Made by a program: the position numbers and the translations under genes. A model generated the notes under the pieces. The model worked only from the letters and a program-made list of their open reading frames with translations, made no database searches and was not told the origin of the DNA. A stretch of DNA of 64,000 bases from positions 35,049,174 to 35,113,173 of the forward strand of contig NC_030854.1 in the NCBI RefSeq assembly GCF_000208745.1, read 5' to 3'. This document shows positions 23,716-35,869 of the stretch, piece by piece; the first letter of the stretch is position 1, and every line of letters begins with the position of its first letter. The DNA is from Theobroma cacao (lineage: Eukaryota; Streptophyta; Magnoliopsida; Malvales; Malvaceae).

Positions 23716-24354
23716 AAAAAAATCAATACTTAAAGTTTGGTGGGTCCCATTTTATAGACTGCAAAGTATTGCCTATTGCCCTGTTTAAGCTGACATTTAT
23801 ATATTAGAAAAATGATAAGCTGTTGATCGCTAGACTCAAACTAATTTGGTGAATATTTAATTTTTCGCATGATATTTTTAATTCAAATATTGAATTATTA
23901 TTATTATTATATTAAATGCAATTTAAAAAAAAATTAAATTCATCAATTTCATCAATTATTATTAAAATTTGATGAAATCTATCACTTCAACACCGTACAG
24001 GCATTCATGTGACTTTTCACGTAATAAAAATAAATGGGTTTGGACACTTGAATATTCAAGTGGGAAAAAGAAGCATTAAGGTAAAATTCTTATCTTCAGA
24101 ATCTAGATCTTTTGTGTTTGTGTTTCAGGTTGTTAGACATATCTATCATATGTCTTGGTTGTTGTACAGATCAATAGTACTAACGGTCCATCTTTTTCCA
24201 TGCCTAAAAGACACGTTATATATATAGAGATATAATTATTCCATTATTTAATAACAATTCAATATAGATTCAGAAAACCCTTTTTGTCTGGTAATATTTA
24301 AATGGTTCCAATAGTAGGCAACCAAATGGAAATGGTTACCTATTAATAAAAATT
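23716..24354 (+). repeat. Unit flank collinear with 5310-5974
   Basis: Same order of blocks as unit A, including GTGACTTTTCACGTAATAAAA and a TATATATAGAGATA stretch near 24220. No gene. Confidence 0.55.
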
Positions 24355-24530
24355 TCTTTGGCCCATCTGATTCCTTGCATGTCACCTTAAATACCAACTT
24401 TTCTTCTTTTTCTTTCTTTATGTTAACAGTGTCAGATATAGCTCTGCTACTGCAAGTGTCTGTTACGCAGTTTGCTGAATTTAATGGGTTTCTGTGTGCT
24501 CCTGTTGGTGTGGAAAGCAAGAAAATTCAT
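24355..24530 (+). pseudogene. Relic of a family promoter/first exon
   Basis: TGATTCCTTGCATGTCACC, ATAGCTCTGCTACTGCAAG and TTTGCTGAATTTAATGGG parallel the leader of the live genes. ATGGGTTTC replaces ATG-GT, and no second exon follows. Confidence 0.45.
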
Positions 24531-24539
24531 GATTTATAT

Positions 24540-25190
24540 ATCTTTAGCTAGTTCAAATAATGCGTTAGCTAGGGCATTCGAAGTGGAAAAACTTGCAACA
24601 ATATTAGGATGAAATGGTTGTAACTTGTAAGGCAATTTGAAACAATGTTTATTATTAAGTTATTAATTAACCAGTACACTAGCCAAAGTGTAATTGTGAA
24701 CTTGCTTCCTCCTTGCTTTAATTCGGTTAAATAACATGATTGGGGACTTTAGGCAATTTACTTAGGATGGTTAAAATGGAAATAAGTCAAGAATATAACA
24801 TATATAAAGGGGGACAAGAGTTGCATCTAATATAATAGTATTTTCTTCGATCGGCCATTGTGGAAAAGGTAACCAACTGCCAAAATGGTCCACTCTATTA
24901 ACTGCTTATAATTCAAAAATTCCACAGGAAACCATTCTTTCACATTAGCTGCTTTCTTCTTTGTGAGTGGTCGCCGCCCTGAGTAGGGGTTTATGGGTTT
25001 GGGTCAAAGTTGTGATTTAATTAAACCCATCGTGGATTATGTGCCATTGTTGGAGGGTTTAATGTACTATCATGGGTACATTTATAACGTGATCAATTAA
25101 TAATGAAATACAATTAAGTTAAAATATATAGCTCCATTTATGAAAATTTTAAATTTCGCTACCCTGCATATATAGGAAATAAATTAAGAA
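24540..25190 (+). repeat. Unit flank matching 300-530 and 6840-7200
   Basis: AGTTCAAATAATGCGTTAG and the ATTTTCTTCGATCGGCC block occur in the same order as in other units. No gene. Confidence 0.5.
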
Positions 25191-25194
25191 TGAG

Positions 25195-25345
25195 TTATGA
25201 TGCTTAATTTGTTGAATGCTTCGAGGTTTGAGAATGGACTTTCTTGGCAGGTGTAATGAAGGGGAAATGTCTGATTTTCTAGGGAAACTTTGTCGACTCT
25301 CGATCCCCTGAAATCTCAAACATATATGATACTAATTAATGTTGA
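25195..25345 (+). repeat. Module M1 copy
   Basis: TTTGAGAATGGACTTTCTTG, GGGGAAATGTCTGATTTTC; matches 8000-8145. Confidence 0.6.
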
Positions 25346-26960
25346 AATATATAGCATTAATCTTAGATATAAGCTTTTGTTTCGAAAATGATAACATTAT
25401 CATATTGTCTTTGTAAAAAAAAATATATGTTTTATAATTTGTCTCTCTAACCATCCTTACTTTTTCTGAAATAGGACATAAGAGTAAATAATAAAATACA
25501 AATGTGTTCATTTTTCACGTACATAAAACAAACTTTATGCTTCCATTCGAAAGTTAACTAGTGTAATAGTTTCAAATGAAAAAACAATATTGTCATAAGA
25601 ACTTTAGCTACTTTATACTTCCTCTTTATCATTTTTTTTAAATGTTCCAAATTGTTATTTTTCCCTTTTCAAAAACTTAATATTCTTAATTCTTTTTTAT
25701 TCCAATTTTTTTCATAATTCTTTTTCCTATTTGACGTTATAAAAAGCATAGAACATTAGTTTTATAAAAATTAAGATTTATATAAAAATACAATTAAATC
25801 CATAATTTTTTCTTCAATTCTGTGAAAATCAATTATGAATAAAAAAGTAATGTTCATTGCCGTGCAAATTTTTATTTTTTTAAATTAATAAGAAACATTT
25901 GAATTTTATTTTTTAAATAAAAGATTATATATTAATTAATAAGTAAAATACTCGAATAACGTGTAAATTTTTATTTAAATTTGAGAGATTTCCTTTTAAC
26001 CAAACTAGAGAAATGTACCAACCTAAACCCTGTGGAGTGCAAGTTTTTATTATTCATATTTCAGAAGCCATGCAGAAATTTCAAACGCTTTTTTTAAGGC
26101 TGGGCGCATGTGACTGACAGAGGTCTAAACCTCCCAGGTTCAAAAAGTGGCTTCACCGACTATGGGCAAGAGGGATCTGAGTTTAACAGACTCATGGGCT
26201 CTTGTTTTTTCTTTTGCAAAGTTTGACTCACCTGGGTTGAGAGATTGAAAACGTGGCCATTCTCCTATCTTACATGTGGCAGAATGAGGAAGCCTGTTGG
26301 GACTTTCTTTTATGTAATAGATATATATGAGAGAGAATGTCCCGATTCCCAAACCGAAGTTACTTCTCCACTTCATTTTGACATTTCTCTTCACTGACAA
26401 GAGAGCAAGAGATACTGCATTGTCCTTTCCTAAATAATGTCCCCCATGTGTTACTTCTTGACTTTTGTCTTTGTGACATTTCTCTTTCCTGACAGGAAAG
26501 AGAGAGAGAGAGAGAGAGAAATTCTTTTGATTTTCTTTTTAGAAGGATTTTGTTTCATTTTTTGCATCAAGTGTATCACATCCAATAACGTGAGTGGATC
26601 CCTAATGCTTTCCTTATTTGTCAACACCTTTTCACGTATATGTACTGTATAAATTGGGTTGTCGATGCCGGAGATTGATGGATTCATCTTGGGGGCAATG
26701 TGGTCTACCGCAATCCCGCCAAAAGAAATAAAGATTAATTGTATTAGTAGTAGACAATTTTTGTGTGTGTAGACATCGAAGGCTTGTTTTTTATGTAGGT
26801 AAAAATATTCTACAAGTTGCCTCCGAAACAATTGGGAGTTGATTATTAAAACATAAATACAGCTTTATGAGTAGTAGCAAGTTGGTGTTTGTGGAAATGG
26901 GATAGTGTTGGATTGGCTTTTAACTGATGATATATTTCAAGACAAGTTATGTTCTTAATG
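25346..26960 (+). repeat. Unit flank collinear with 8146-9529
   Basis: AT-rich, with (GA)n at 26499-26519 and the GGATTCATCTTGGGGGC block at 26680. About 26040-26320 is extra relative to unit A. No gene. Confidence 0.5.
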
Positions 26961-26979
26961 ACTTGACTTATTCTGTACT

Positions 26980-27110
26980 GCTTAATCTGTTGGATGGTTG
27001 AGGTTTGAGAATGCACTTTCTTTGCATCTGTAATAAAGGTCAGATGAAACTCTGTCAAAATGTTGGCATGGCTCTCTCCTGAAATCTCAATCATAATATA
27101 AAGGCTTAGG
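26980..27110 (+). repeat. Module M1 copy, shortened
   Basis: TTGGATGGTTGAGGTTTGAG then GAAACTCTGTCAAAATG; antisense frame KVHSQTSTIQQ conserved with the first copy. Confidence 0.55.
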
Positions 27111-28454
27111 ATAACTAAAGCACTACTTTTATAAAATGTCTAGACTGCTAGGGAAAAGGCCAAAAGGGTTTGAGTAGGGACTTTTTTAGTTTTTATGACA
27201 TTTCTCGACTGACAAGAAAGAGAGAGAGAGAGATGCTTTTGATTTTTTTTTTCAGAAGGATTTTGTTTCTTTTTTGGTATCCAATACTTTGAGATTACAT
27301 CCTTTAAAAAAGATAAGAGAAACATACAAGTAAAGATATGAGCATGGTTTTTAAATTAAGAATAGAACACCTTAAAAGGGTATAGGTTATTCTAATTTTA
27401 TATCGTGATCTGAGGCATGAAAAGTGAGATCATAGTCACAGCAATAGAATTGAGTTTTGGTGGGTTTTGAGAAACTTATCTACTCCTGAAAATGTCAAGC
27501 ACAAGGAATATTTATAAATTCAATCATTTAATCACAATTGTTTGACTGGATATTTGTAAAGGCCTTCTTGTCGGTCACGAATTGAATATATAGATGGTTC
27601 CAATATATATATCTTTGTCGTATAACCTCTTTTACATAGGATAGCACTTCTAGAGATAGTAATGGGTATTTTGTCATAGGGTATGATATCTAACTCGCTT
27701 ATATTAAATTAAGGTAGTCCATAATCAGGTTTAGAATGGGTTACTTGTACTAGATTTGGGTATCACCCTTTGAGTATCTACTATCTAAACCTCATTATCA
27801 TTTATAAATATTTTATTATTATTTCAATAATTAAATTAAAAATGTATAATTTTTACAAATTTTACAAGTAATTCTTTTTTTGTTAAAAACTAATAATATA
27901 TGAAAAATATGATTACTCTAATTATTAATGTGATGACATTAATATTTTTAAATTAAAAAATTATTAAATTATTAATTATGTTTAAATAATATGATTATTA
28001 TATCATATAAAAACATAAATATGTTTACTTTCTATTTTATGTTAATATTACAAAATTTATAACTTATAAAATTATTAATTATAATATATATACCATTGTT
28101 TATATAAACTTATATTATATATATATATATATATACTTAAAGAGAGCTTTTGATATTAGAATAGTTTTGGAACCTAACTATTTTTTTTAATTTCATGAAA
28201 TTAAGGACAAATCCATATAGTTAATTAAATTAATTCATAAAACTATGATTATTAATTAACTTGTAATGTTTTTTAATATATGTAGTTTATATATTATGTT
28301 CATTTATAAGAAATATAATTACTATTATATATACACTAAAATATTTTTAGTATATATATATATATATTTTTTAGTATATATATACTTTAAAGATAAACAT
28401 ATTTACTTTTTGTTTTATGTTAACATTACAAAAATTTTAACTTATAAATTATTA

Positions 28455-28493
<39 letters not shown>
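27111..28493. other. GA-rich flank, then very AT-rich DNA up to the gap
   Basis: 27120-27510 matches 9660-10060. After that come AT-rich repeats: TTTACTTTCTATTTTATG-type blocks at about 28025, 28400 and 29098, and (TA)n tracts. No gene. Confidence 0.5.
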
Positions 28494-29040
28494 NNNNNNN
28501 NNNNNNNNNNNNNNNNNNNNNNNNNNNNNNNNNNNNNNNNNNNNNNNNNNNNNNNNNNNNNNNNNNNNNNNNNNNNNNNNNNNNNNNNNNNNNNNNNNNN
28601 NNNNNNNNNNNNNNNNNNNNNNNNNNNNNNNNNNNNNNNNNNNNNNNNNNNNNNNNNNNNNNNNNNNNNNNNNNNNNNNNNNNNNNNNNNNNNNNNNNNN
28701 NNNNNNNNNNNNNNNNNNNNNNNNNNNNNNNNNNNNNNNNNNNNNNNNNNNNNNNNNNNNNNNNNNNNNNNNNNNNNNNNNNNNNNNNNNNNNNNNNNNN
28801 NNNNNNNNNNNNNNNNNNNNNNNNNNNNNNNNNNNNNNNNNNNNNNNNNNNNNNNNNNNNNNNNNNNNNNNNNNNNNNNNNNNNNNNNNNNNNNNNNNNN
28901 NNNNNNNNNNNNNNNNNNNNNNNNNNNNNNNNNNNNNNNNNNNNNNNNNNNNNNNNNNNNNNNNNNNNNNNNNNNNNNNNNNNNNNNNNNNNNNNNNNNN
29001 NNNNNNNNNNNNNNNNNNNNNNNNNNNNNNNNNNNNNNNN
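28494..29040. other. Assembly gap (547 N)
   Basis: A run of N flanked on the left by a (TA)n tract (about 28459-28493). The sequence is unknown. Confidence 0.98.
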
Positions 29041-29220
29041 ATTATTATATATATAATAAAATATTTTTAATATATATACACTTTAAATATAAATATATTT
29101 ACTTTCTATTTTTTATTAACCTTACAAAAATTATAACTTATAAAATTATTAATTATGTTTGAGATATTAGTTTTTAATTATTTAAATTTAAATTTTACTA
29201 TTTGTGTTTTTTATTAATTT

Positions 29221-29485
29221 AATTAATCGGTACTCTAACGTTCAACGCTTAGCACTCAGAAGCTAAGAGAAAGTGGGCCCCTTGCCTAATGTGCACACCT
29301 CATCCGATTCCTTCTCACTCCCGAAAACGCAGCCCCCACCTGCTCCCTTGTCTTACTATTTAAACTCCTCCATCCTCGTCTCCAAGGTACGGTCTTTTCT
29401 TTTTCTTTCTTTTAAGTTAACAGTTTCCGACATAGCTCTGTTCTTGCAGGTGGTGTGTTATTCTGTTTGCTAAATCTTTCGGAAA
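29221..29485 (+). promoter_or_regulatory. Promoter and leader of gene C
   Basis: GC-richer than its surroundings. TATTTAAA (29357-29364) is a possible TATA box, followed by a CT-rich leader with TCCGACATAGCTCTGTTC shared with F and the two relics. Confidence 0.45.
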
Positions 29486-30366
29486 ATGGTCAGTTTTCTA
29501 TTCCTATGATTTCAGTTGCAGTACTTGTTTTTTCAATTTTCATTGGCCAAATCATTACAACTTACAAGTACGTTTATCCAAATAAAGCTGAACTTTTCCA
29601 AATTAAAATTCCAAGCTTTGCGTGGCATTTGGTAACAGGGGCGGTGCGGTTGAGGTTACTCACCGCACTGACCCTGATTTTCTCTATTGAACTGTGTAGC
29701 TTAATTTATCTGTTTTTATTTTTAATAGAGATCTGTTAAAACAGGATGCAGGAAATATCCTTGAGGCAATCGCTGTGGGGCTTGCATTGGAATGGGAGAG
29801 AGAAAGGACAAGGCTTATGAAAGAGTTGCTGAGAAATTATGAAGGTGCTCTTCTGGAGAAGGCTCTAAAGCGCTCGATGCTAATGGCAAAGAAGAAGGAA
29901 ATGCTTGCAGAGATAGAAAGCGAGGAAAAATTGATTGATGATTTCATGGTTTTCATTGAAGCTGTTGAGAATAACGATGTGGAGATTGCTCAGAATTTTG
30001 ATGAGAAAGCTATGATGGACGCTATTGTTCGTATGCTGAACGGTGATGGCAACTCTGGCGGGAACGGTGAAGGATTTGGCGGCGTTTATGGTAAAGAAAA
30101 AAAAAACGTTTTTGCATTATTTTCATAATCGGAAGGTTACTTAGCTTTTGAATTAAAAAAAAAGGATCACGCGTTGGTTTCGGAACCAAACGTTAAACCG
30201 GTTGCATTGAAAACTCTGTTTTGGTTTCGCTAAGAGTTTTATGGTTGTTGTTGCAGGAGGGAATAACGATCTTGAGGTCGCTATTGAGGGAACAGGGCGT
30301 GACTGCGGTGAAGGCAGCAACGCTGGTGGAGAGGGCGGCAGTCGCAAGGGTGACTGCCGTGAATAG
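29486..30366 (+). CDS. Gene C: paralog of A and F (3 coding exons, 152 aa)
   Basis: Coding exons by my reading: 29486-29488, 29745-30090, 30257-30366 (stop TAG 30364-30366); introns 256 and 166 bp. The protein matches A and F along its whole length: helical region ALEWERERTRLMKELL, core LIDDF, EIAQNFDEKAMMDAI, Gly-rich end of exon 2 (GEGFGGVYG) and exon 3 tail (NNDLEVAIEGTGRDCGEG). The codon aligned with the internal Met of A and F is GTG (29775), so translation cannot start there with a normal ATG; this favours the exon 1 start. The gene lies just after the assembly gap, and its promoter region (29221-29485) has a possible TATTTAAA box about 120 bp before the ATG. Function unknown. Confidence 0.72.
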
Positions 30367-31059
30367 GGTCATTGGTGCAAATGACGGCTGCCCGCCGTAA
30401 GTAGCGTCGTTGCCGATTGGTGGGTCTGGTCGCATTTAATGATCTATTTTTGTAATAAATATGAAAATTTTGTTTACTAGTACTTGTCTTTCACTATGCG
30501 GGGTTCAATCTGTTTGGAGGAGTGGTGCACTTATACGTTGGCTGGATTGGAAAAAAGGATCTAAGTTTTTTCAGGTGATGTCTAGGGTCTGTCCCTTATT
30601 GGAGCTGTTAAGGCATTGGCAGTTTTAAGTGTGTCTGTAATATGCCAAATGTATGCTCTGTTTCTTTTGTCCGTTTTGATTGCTCGAATCTGGTTTTCTG
30701 TATCATGAGGTGATTCTGGTTTTCTTTTTTCTGTATCATGAGGTGATTCTGTTTTGATTGCTAAATCTGTTTCTTTTGTCTGTTTTGTTTGGTCAATCCC
30801 GACCTTGCCATGGTTTTGTATCAGACTTCTGATACTTAATAAAAAATCTGATTGATCGAGAGCAAAAAGGTACTTGTACTTGATCCGTGCCGATTAAACT
30901 TGGATTTATTGGCTTGCGTTTTTGCAGCAGGGAAGTGATTGAAACATAGATACAGGTTTATTAGTAATAGCAAGTAGGTGCTTGTAGAAATGGGCTAGCG
31001 TTGGAGCGATTGAGTAACAAGCAAGCAGGAACCTTCATTTTAATTGATCCTGGTTTATT
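30367..31059 (+). other. 3' flank of gene C
   Basis: Partly collinear with 10081-10499 and with M2. GTATCATGAGGTGATTCTG occurs twice close together (about 30700 and 30734), a local tandem duplication. No gene. Confidence 0.45.
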
Positions 31060-31690
31060 CGTTATTACGAAGTCCATTTAAGTGAAAGCCCAGCAACTAG
31101 AGGTGCCGACGGAAACGTGGCCCAATCTGGCACGGGTTTAGACCAAATAATTGACAAGAACATCCTTTGCTCCCAAGCCCGATTGAGGAGTGCCTTTTTT
31201 GGCAGTAGGAGAAATAAAAAACTCGCACATAGAGTCCGACGTGAACAAAACGACAAATGCTTGCTGCTCCATGGTCAAAGAAGCAAATGGATTATAAATA
31301 AGTTTCCAAACCTTCCGTGCCTATAAATAGAGCTAAATGTTTTGCATAGCGAGAACGCCTTATTTCTGTTTCTCTTGTCATTAGGGTTAGAACAGGCCAT
31401 CAAGCTCAATTCTTTCTCAGAGGTTGAGAAAGAAGTGCTTCTGTTTTTTTTTTCTTTCTTTTTTCCAGGAGAAGTTTTGGTGTTGATTTGATCCAAGGGT
31501 TAGTTTTGTCGCAGCTGTGTTGAGTTGAACCTGGGTGTTGAATCATCAGCTTGTTGCTTCAATAGCAGCCTGCCTGATCAGTTCGATCAAGCCATTAGGT
31601 TCAATTTTTTTCCTTGGGATGATCAGATATTTACAAGCCTAGATCATTCATAAAGTTTCTCGATCTAACACCATTAACTCATCATTTCAT
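31060..31690 (+). promoter_or_regulatory. Module M3 copy C
   Basis: TGGCCCAAT (about 31118) and TATA box TATAAATA (31322-31329), then the same conserved downstream block as at 10.5 kb. No shared open frame. Confidence 0.5.
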
Positions 31691-32159
31691 TATATATATA
31701 TATCTGTTTATTGAGTCTTGAATTATACTATATATATACATATATATATTAGTTTACAAACATTAGAAGCTGGTCATAGAAAGAAATTAAGCCAAACCAT
31801 AAGTATACTTCTGATCAATTCTAAGGCCAAACAAAGTAACCTATTAAAGAAATGCCTTAGGCACCCATCTACCTAAATATGCATTTTGCAATTTAAAAAT
31901 TTAATTTTCCCTCCTCCTTCTTTGTTTTTAAACACCTAATGTTTTTATTTTAATTTGTTAAATTGAGTTTTATGATTTTTTAAAAAAAAATTTTAAGTCT
32001 AAAGATTATGAAATTTTTTTCAATTTCAATAAAAAACCATTAAAATGAAAAATTTTCTAATCTCCACAATAAGTTAAACATATAAAGAAGAAAATGACAA
32101 ATATGATAAGATATCAAACTCATTATGGAAAGTAAAGGTGAAACCGAGAAAAATGAGCC

Positions 32160-32600
32160 ACAAAAGTAGAGTTGATTGTACATTTATTCAAGGCTTTGGG
32201 TTCAGTTGGACGGCATTTTCCTTCAGCATCCTAAGAGCAAAAAACAAAGCAAAGCATGGGCATTTGCTACTATGCATGAGGTTGGTGTAATCGCCTAGCT
32301 ATCCTGGGGAGCAATCGCTCGATTCTCTTAAATTCGTGCGAGCATTGGCCCCATAGACGGACGATTAGCAAAGCAATTACTCCATTTGCTTGACTTTTCT
32401 CAAGTTGTACGTGCATCGTTTTGCTCCATTTTCTTTGTCTATTATGTCTTGCTTTTTTTTTTTTAATATTTTATCTAATTGAATTAATTTGTAATTTCCA
32501 AAAGTGTCGGTCACTCGTTAGACCAACGGTGGCGTGTTTTGACCAATGAACCATTGGCGTGTTTTGCCCGATAACAGGTCGGTTGTCTTTTTGAAATTTT
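32160..32600 (+). ncRNA. Module M4 copy C: hairpin-forming block
   Basis: GGGGAGCAATCGCTCG (32307-32322) can pair with CGAGCATTGGCCCC (32339-32352). The following segment has a 5-base deletion relative to the other copies. Candidate structured RNA only. Confidence 0.3.
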
Positions 32601-32709
32601 TTCTAAAGCCAAAACTTACACCTTATTATAATATTTTATTTTTATTAACGAATTAGCGGATTCAGTTGGTACAATTTTTTTTCTCTTTAATATTACAATT
32701 GTTTGTATG

Positions 32710-33370
32710 TAATATTACAATTTTTTTCTCTAATCTATTTAAAAGTTTATATTTTTTAATTTTTTTAAATTTAATCTCTTAACATTTTAATTTTATTCAA
32801 TTTAATCTATATATTATATATTTTTATTTAATTTAACCTTTATAGTATGGTACAAAAAATTTTTGATTTGTCATGTGATACTAACATGTCAATACCACGT
32901 CATCATATTAATACAACATGATATTGTCACGTCATCATGTCTGTGTCATATGACATACCACATTATCATGTGGATGCGATATCATCAAAATATGTCACAT
33001 CAATACTGATATTAACACTGATATCATCATTTTAAAGGTAAAATTAGATGTGAAAAATTAAATTAAAGTAATTTTTAAAATTAAGAGATAAAATTGATTC
33101 AATTTTTAGTACATGAATTAAATTAAATAAAATACATAAGTATAGAGACTTTGTGGTTATTTTAACCGTTTTTTAGGTATAGGATTAAGATCTTGTGGAG
33201 TTTGCTTGCTGTCAATTCCTTATTGTGTAGGGTCGAGATTTTGTAAGTATATGGATGTTTACCCATGTCAGATCATTTTCGGCCGAGTAAAATATTTTCT
33301 CAAACAGACTAAAAATTTGATATGACATATTGATAATGGAAGAATAAAGTTATACTTTTGAAAAAAAAAT
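32710..33370. mobile_element. AT-rich foldback insertion in unit C
   Basis: Absent from units A and D, which run straight through (ATTACAATTGTTTATATG). The left arm (TTTAATCTCTTAACATTTT, TTCAATTTAATCTAT) resembles the reverse complement of the right arm (ATTAAGAGATAAAATTG). Internal motif TTTGTCATGTG. Confidence 0.4.
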
Positions 33371-33399
33371 ATTTGGTCTTATTGTTCATCAGTTGGTTT

Positions 33400-34060
33400 T
33401 CTTCGATCTATTGTTCTTCTTCCTCTTTTGTTTCTCCCTCCCACCTTTCTTTATATAATTTCAAGATTGGTTGATTCCTATTTTCAAAAAATTTTCTTTT
33501 CCAGTTTGAAGCAAATTAAAAATCAATTTTTGTTTGATGATAGCAATAGGCTTTCTCCTTTGGGATGATATTCTGACTTTTTTTTCTTGTTTTTTTTTTT
33601 TGGCAGTTTCATGGACATTTATAATTTTTCTTTCACAATATTAATGAAATATTTTGACATTTGAAAAAAAATTACACTGCTAATTATAAAGAAATTGAGA
33701 ATAATTTCTATTGAGTTTTAGTTATATTTATTGCTTTTTCTCTTTACTTTAATATTGAATTAATAATATTTTAATTGTAGTTAATCAAATATAATTGAGA
33801 GTTAATTTAGTGTTAATTATATGATCTCGTTTACACCTTATTAATAGTTTGTTTTCAACAGCCGGTTCGTGATAACTAGGCAATTTGTTGCCAGCAACTG
33901 AATTTCTCTTGAACGGTGGCCTAATCCTAATGCGCGACGTCGCACAGTAAACCAATTTCTCAGCTTCGGATTTTTGTTGCCTTTAATTTAGCCTTTCTCT
34001 CAATAATTGAAATTATAAGGAATAAAGCCATCTAGTTTGGATGATATTATATTTTTTTTA
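33400..34060 (+). repeat. Module M5 copy C
   Basis: TTCTTCTTCCTCTTTTGTTTC onward matches 12420, 47850 and 61025. No gene. Confidence 0.5.
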
Positions 34061-34079
34061 ATTGCAAGTTTCTTAAATT

Positions 34080-34430
34080 TGATTGATTAAAATGTCCACA
34101 AAGACCTTGTACTTATACATTTTGTTTAATTTAATCATTGTATTTAAAATCAAAGCAATTTAATTCATTGATTTTTAGAATTATTTTAATTTAATCTATT
34201 TTCTTAATGATATCTAATTATGTCGTTAAAAGGGATGACGTCAACATTAACGTGACACAATTTTAATGATGTGACATGTCATGTGGCACGTATCTGATAA
34301 TGTAGTAGTGCTATGTGGTATTAATATGCTAAAATGACAATACTGACGTGTCGATGGCATGTGACAAATTAAAAAAAATTGTGCGAGATAATAAGAATTA
34401 AATTGAATAAAAATATATGATACAGAAACA
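34080..34430. mobile_element. Second copy of the TTTGTCATGTG foldback family
   Basis: The left end (AATGTCCACAAAGACC, ACTTATACATTTTGTTTAA) corresponds to the inverted right end of the 32710-33370 element (GAGACTTTGTGG). The interior has TGACATGTCATGTGGC. Confidence 0.35.
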
Positions 34431-35869
34431 ATGAAATAATGAGTGAAATTAAAAGAATCAGATAAGAAGAAGAAGAATAGAAGTAACAATGAATTAATGG
34501 GTGAAATTAGTTGACTAATCAATGAAATTAGTGAGAAAGGAGAATGGAGAAAGAAGAAGAATTGATGAAGAGAAGAAAGGGGTTTGTAGTGCGGCAAAAA
34601 AGATCCAAATGAAAAGAAAACAAAAGAAAAAAATAAGATTTGGGTGTTATTAAAATAATTATTTAAAATTATTTAAATAAAATTAAAATAATTTTTAATT
34701 ATTAATTTTAACGAATTGATAAACGTGTGATGAATACACGTTTAAAAAAGATAATACCAAATGCTTTGTCTTGATTTTGAAATTTGCTTCTCCTAGTTTT
34801 TTTTTTTCTTTATTTTGTCTTGACGATTCTTTGTTTGAAATAGGGGCTGTTTCCGTTTCTGCCTTTGATGGCCCTGCTTATCTTGGGTTTTTGGGTTTTT
34901 TGGATTAGTTGTTGCTGTGTTGGTTGAAACCTTGAGTTCTTGTCAATTTTTGTATTGCACTCTAGGTGATGGGTACAGGGCTACCCTTCTTCTATGTAGC
35001 TCACAGTAGGAACGGAAACTGTAACGGAACTTGTCATGCTGTTTCCCCTTCAATATGTACATATCTTTTTTCACAAGTCAGATGTTTTATGTCAAGGAGA
35101 ATCTTTAACAAACAGTTAAAAGACTTTTAATGTTATGATGATTTAGTGTTGATAAAATAATTTAAAAAATATAATTAATTAAATATATTTAAATGTTTAA
35201 TATAATTAAAAAATAAAATATAATAATTTTAAATTTAAATTTATTTAATTTTATATTTTTTCGTGTCATATTATCATATAAATTACCAAATCTAATTACT
35301 ATGATACAAGAGGCGCAGTTGTAAGAACAATAGACAAAACCCGCTTAAAGAACAAAAGTCAAGTAATGCCAAGTACTCCGTCTTCTCCGCCACATCACAA
35401 TAAGATTCCTAAACCCGACACAAAAAACCAAAGAGAGAGAGGGGCCCCTCAGAAGCCAAAACATAAAAATTAAAAAATTAGATAGAAAAAAAAAATCCAA
35501 GCTCAACCAGAGCTATGTTAGTGTGTTGATTTGTTTGTTATTTGTTCATTGATTTCTAATATATAGATGTAATAATTTGTTAATGGTTCGGAGAAGAAAT
35601 TATTAAATATTCCTTCCTATTTTGAAATATGCCAAAATTATCCTTCGACTTATTTTTGGTGTATAAAAGTTATTATCTTTTTTGGATTTTATTTCAAATA
35701 TATAGCATTATCATTTTTTGATATATTGATATATTTTGAACTTAAAATGAAAATAGGTAAAAAATATAAGTATTTATTTTCTAGCTGGAAGTAATTTAAA
35801 TTTTTTATGAAAATCTAAAAATTATCTTTCCGTATAAATTTTTAAAATTGAATTTCTCACAATAATGTC
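34431..35869. other. Intergenic, no gene
   Basis: AT-rich with purine-rich tracts (34440-34640). Open frames here are low complexity and unsupported. Confidence 0.45.

Noticed and set aside
28266..29162. Open frame of 298 codons across the gap
   Set aside because: Most of it is N; the rest is low-complexity TA repeat translation.
10500..31256. Antisense frame in module M3 (10682-10500 and 31256-31065)
   Set aside because: Similar in A and C, but the ATG is lost in D and F and the frame is not maintained; looks like nucleotide homology only.
34247..34597. 116-codon minus frame in the C-D spacer
   Set aside because: Low-complexity Phe/Ser/Leu translation of a purine-rich tract and a foldback repeat.
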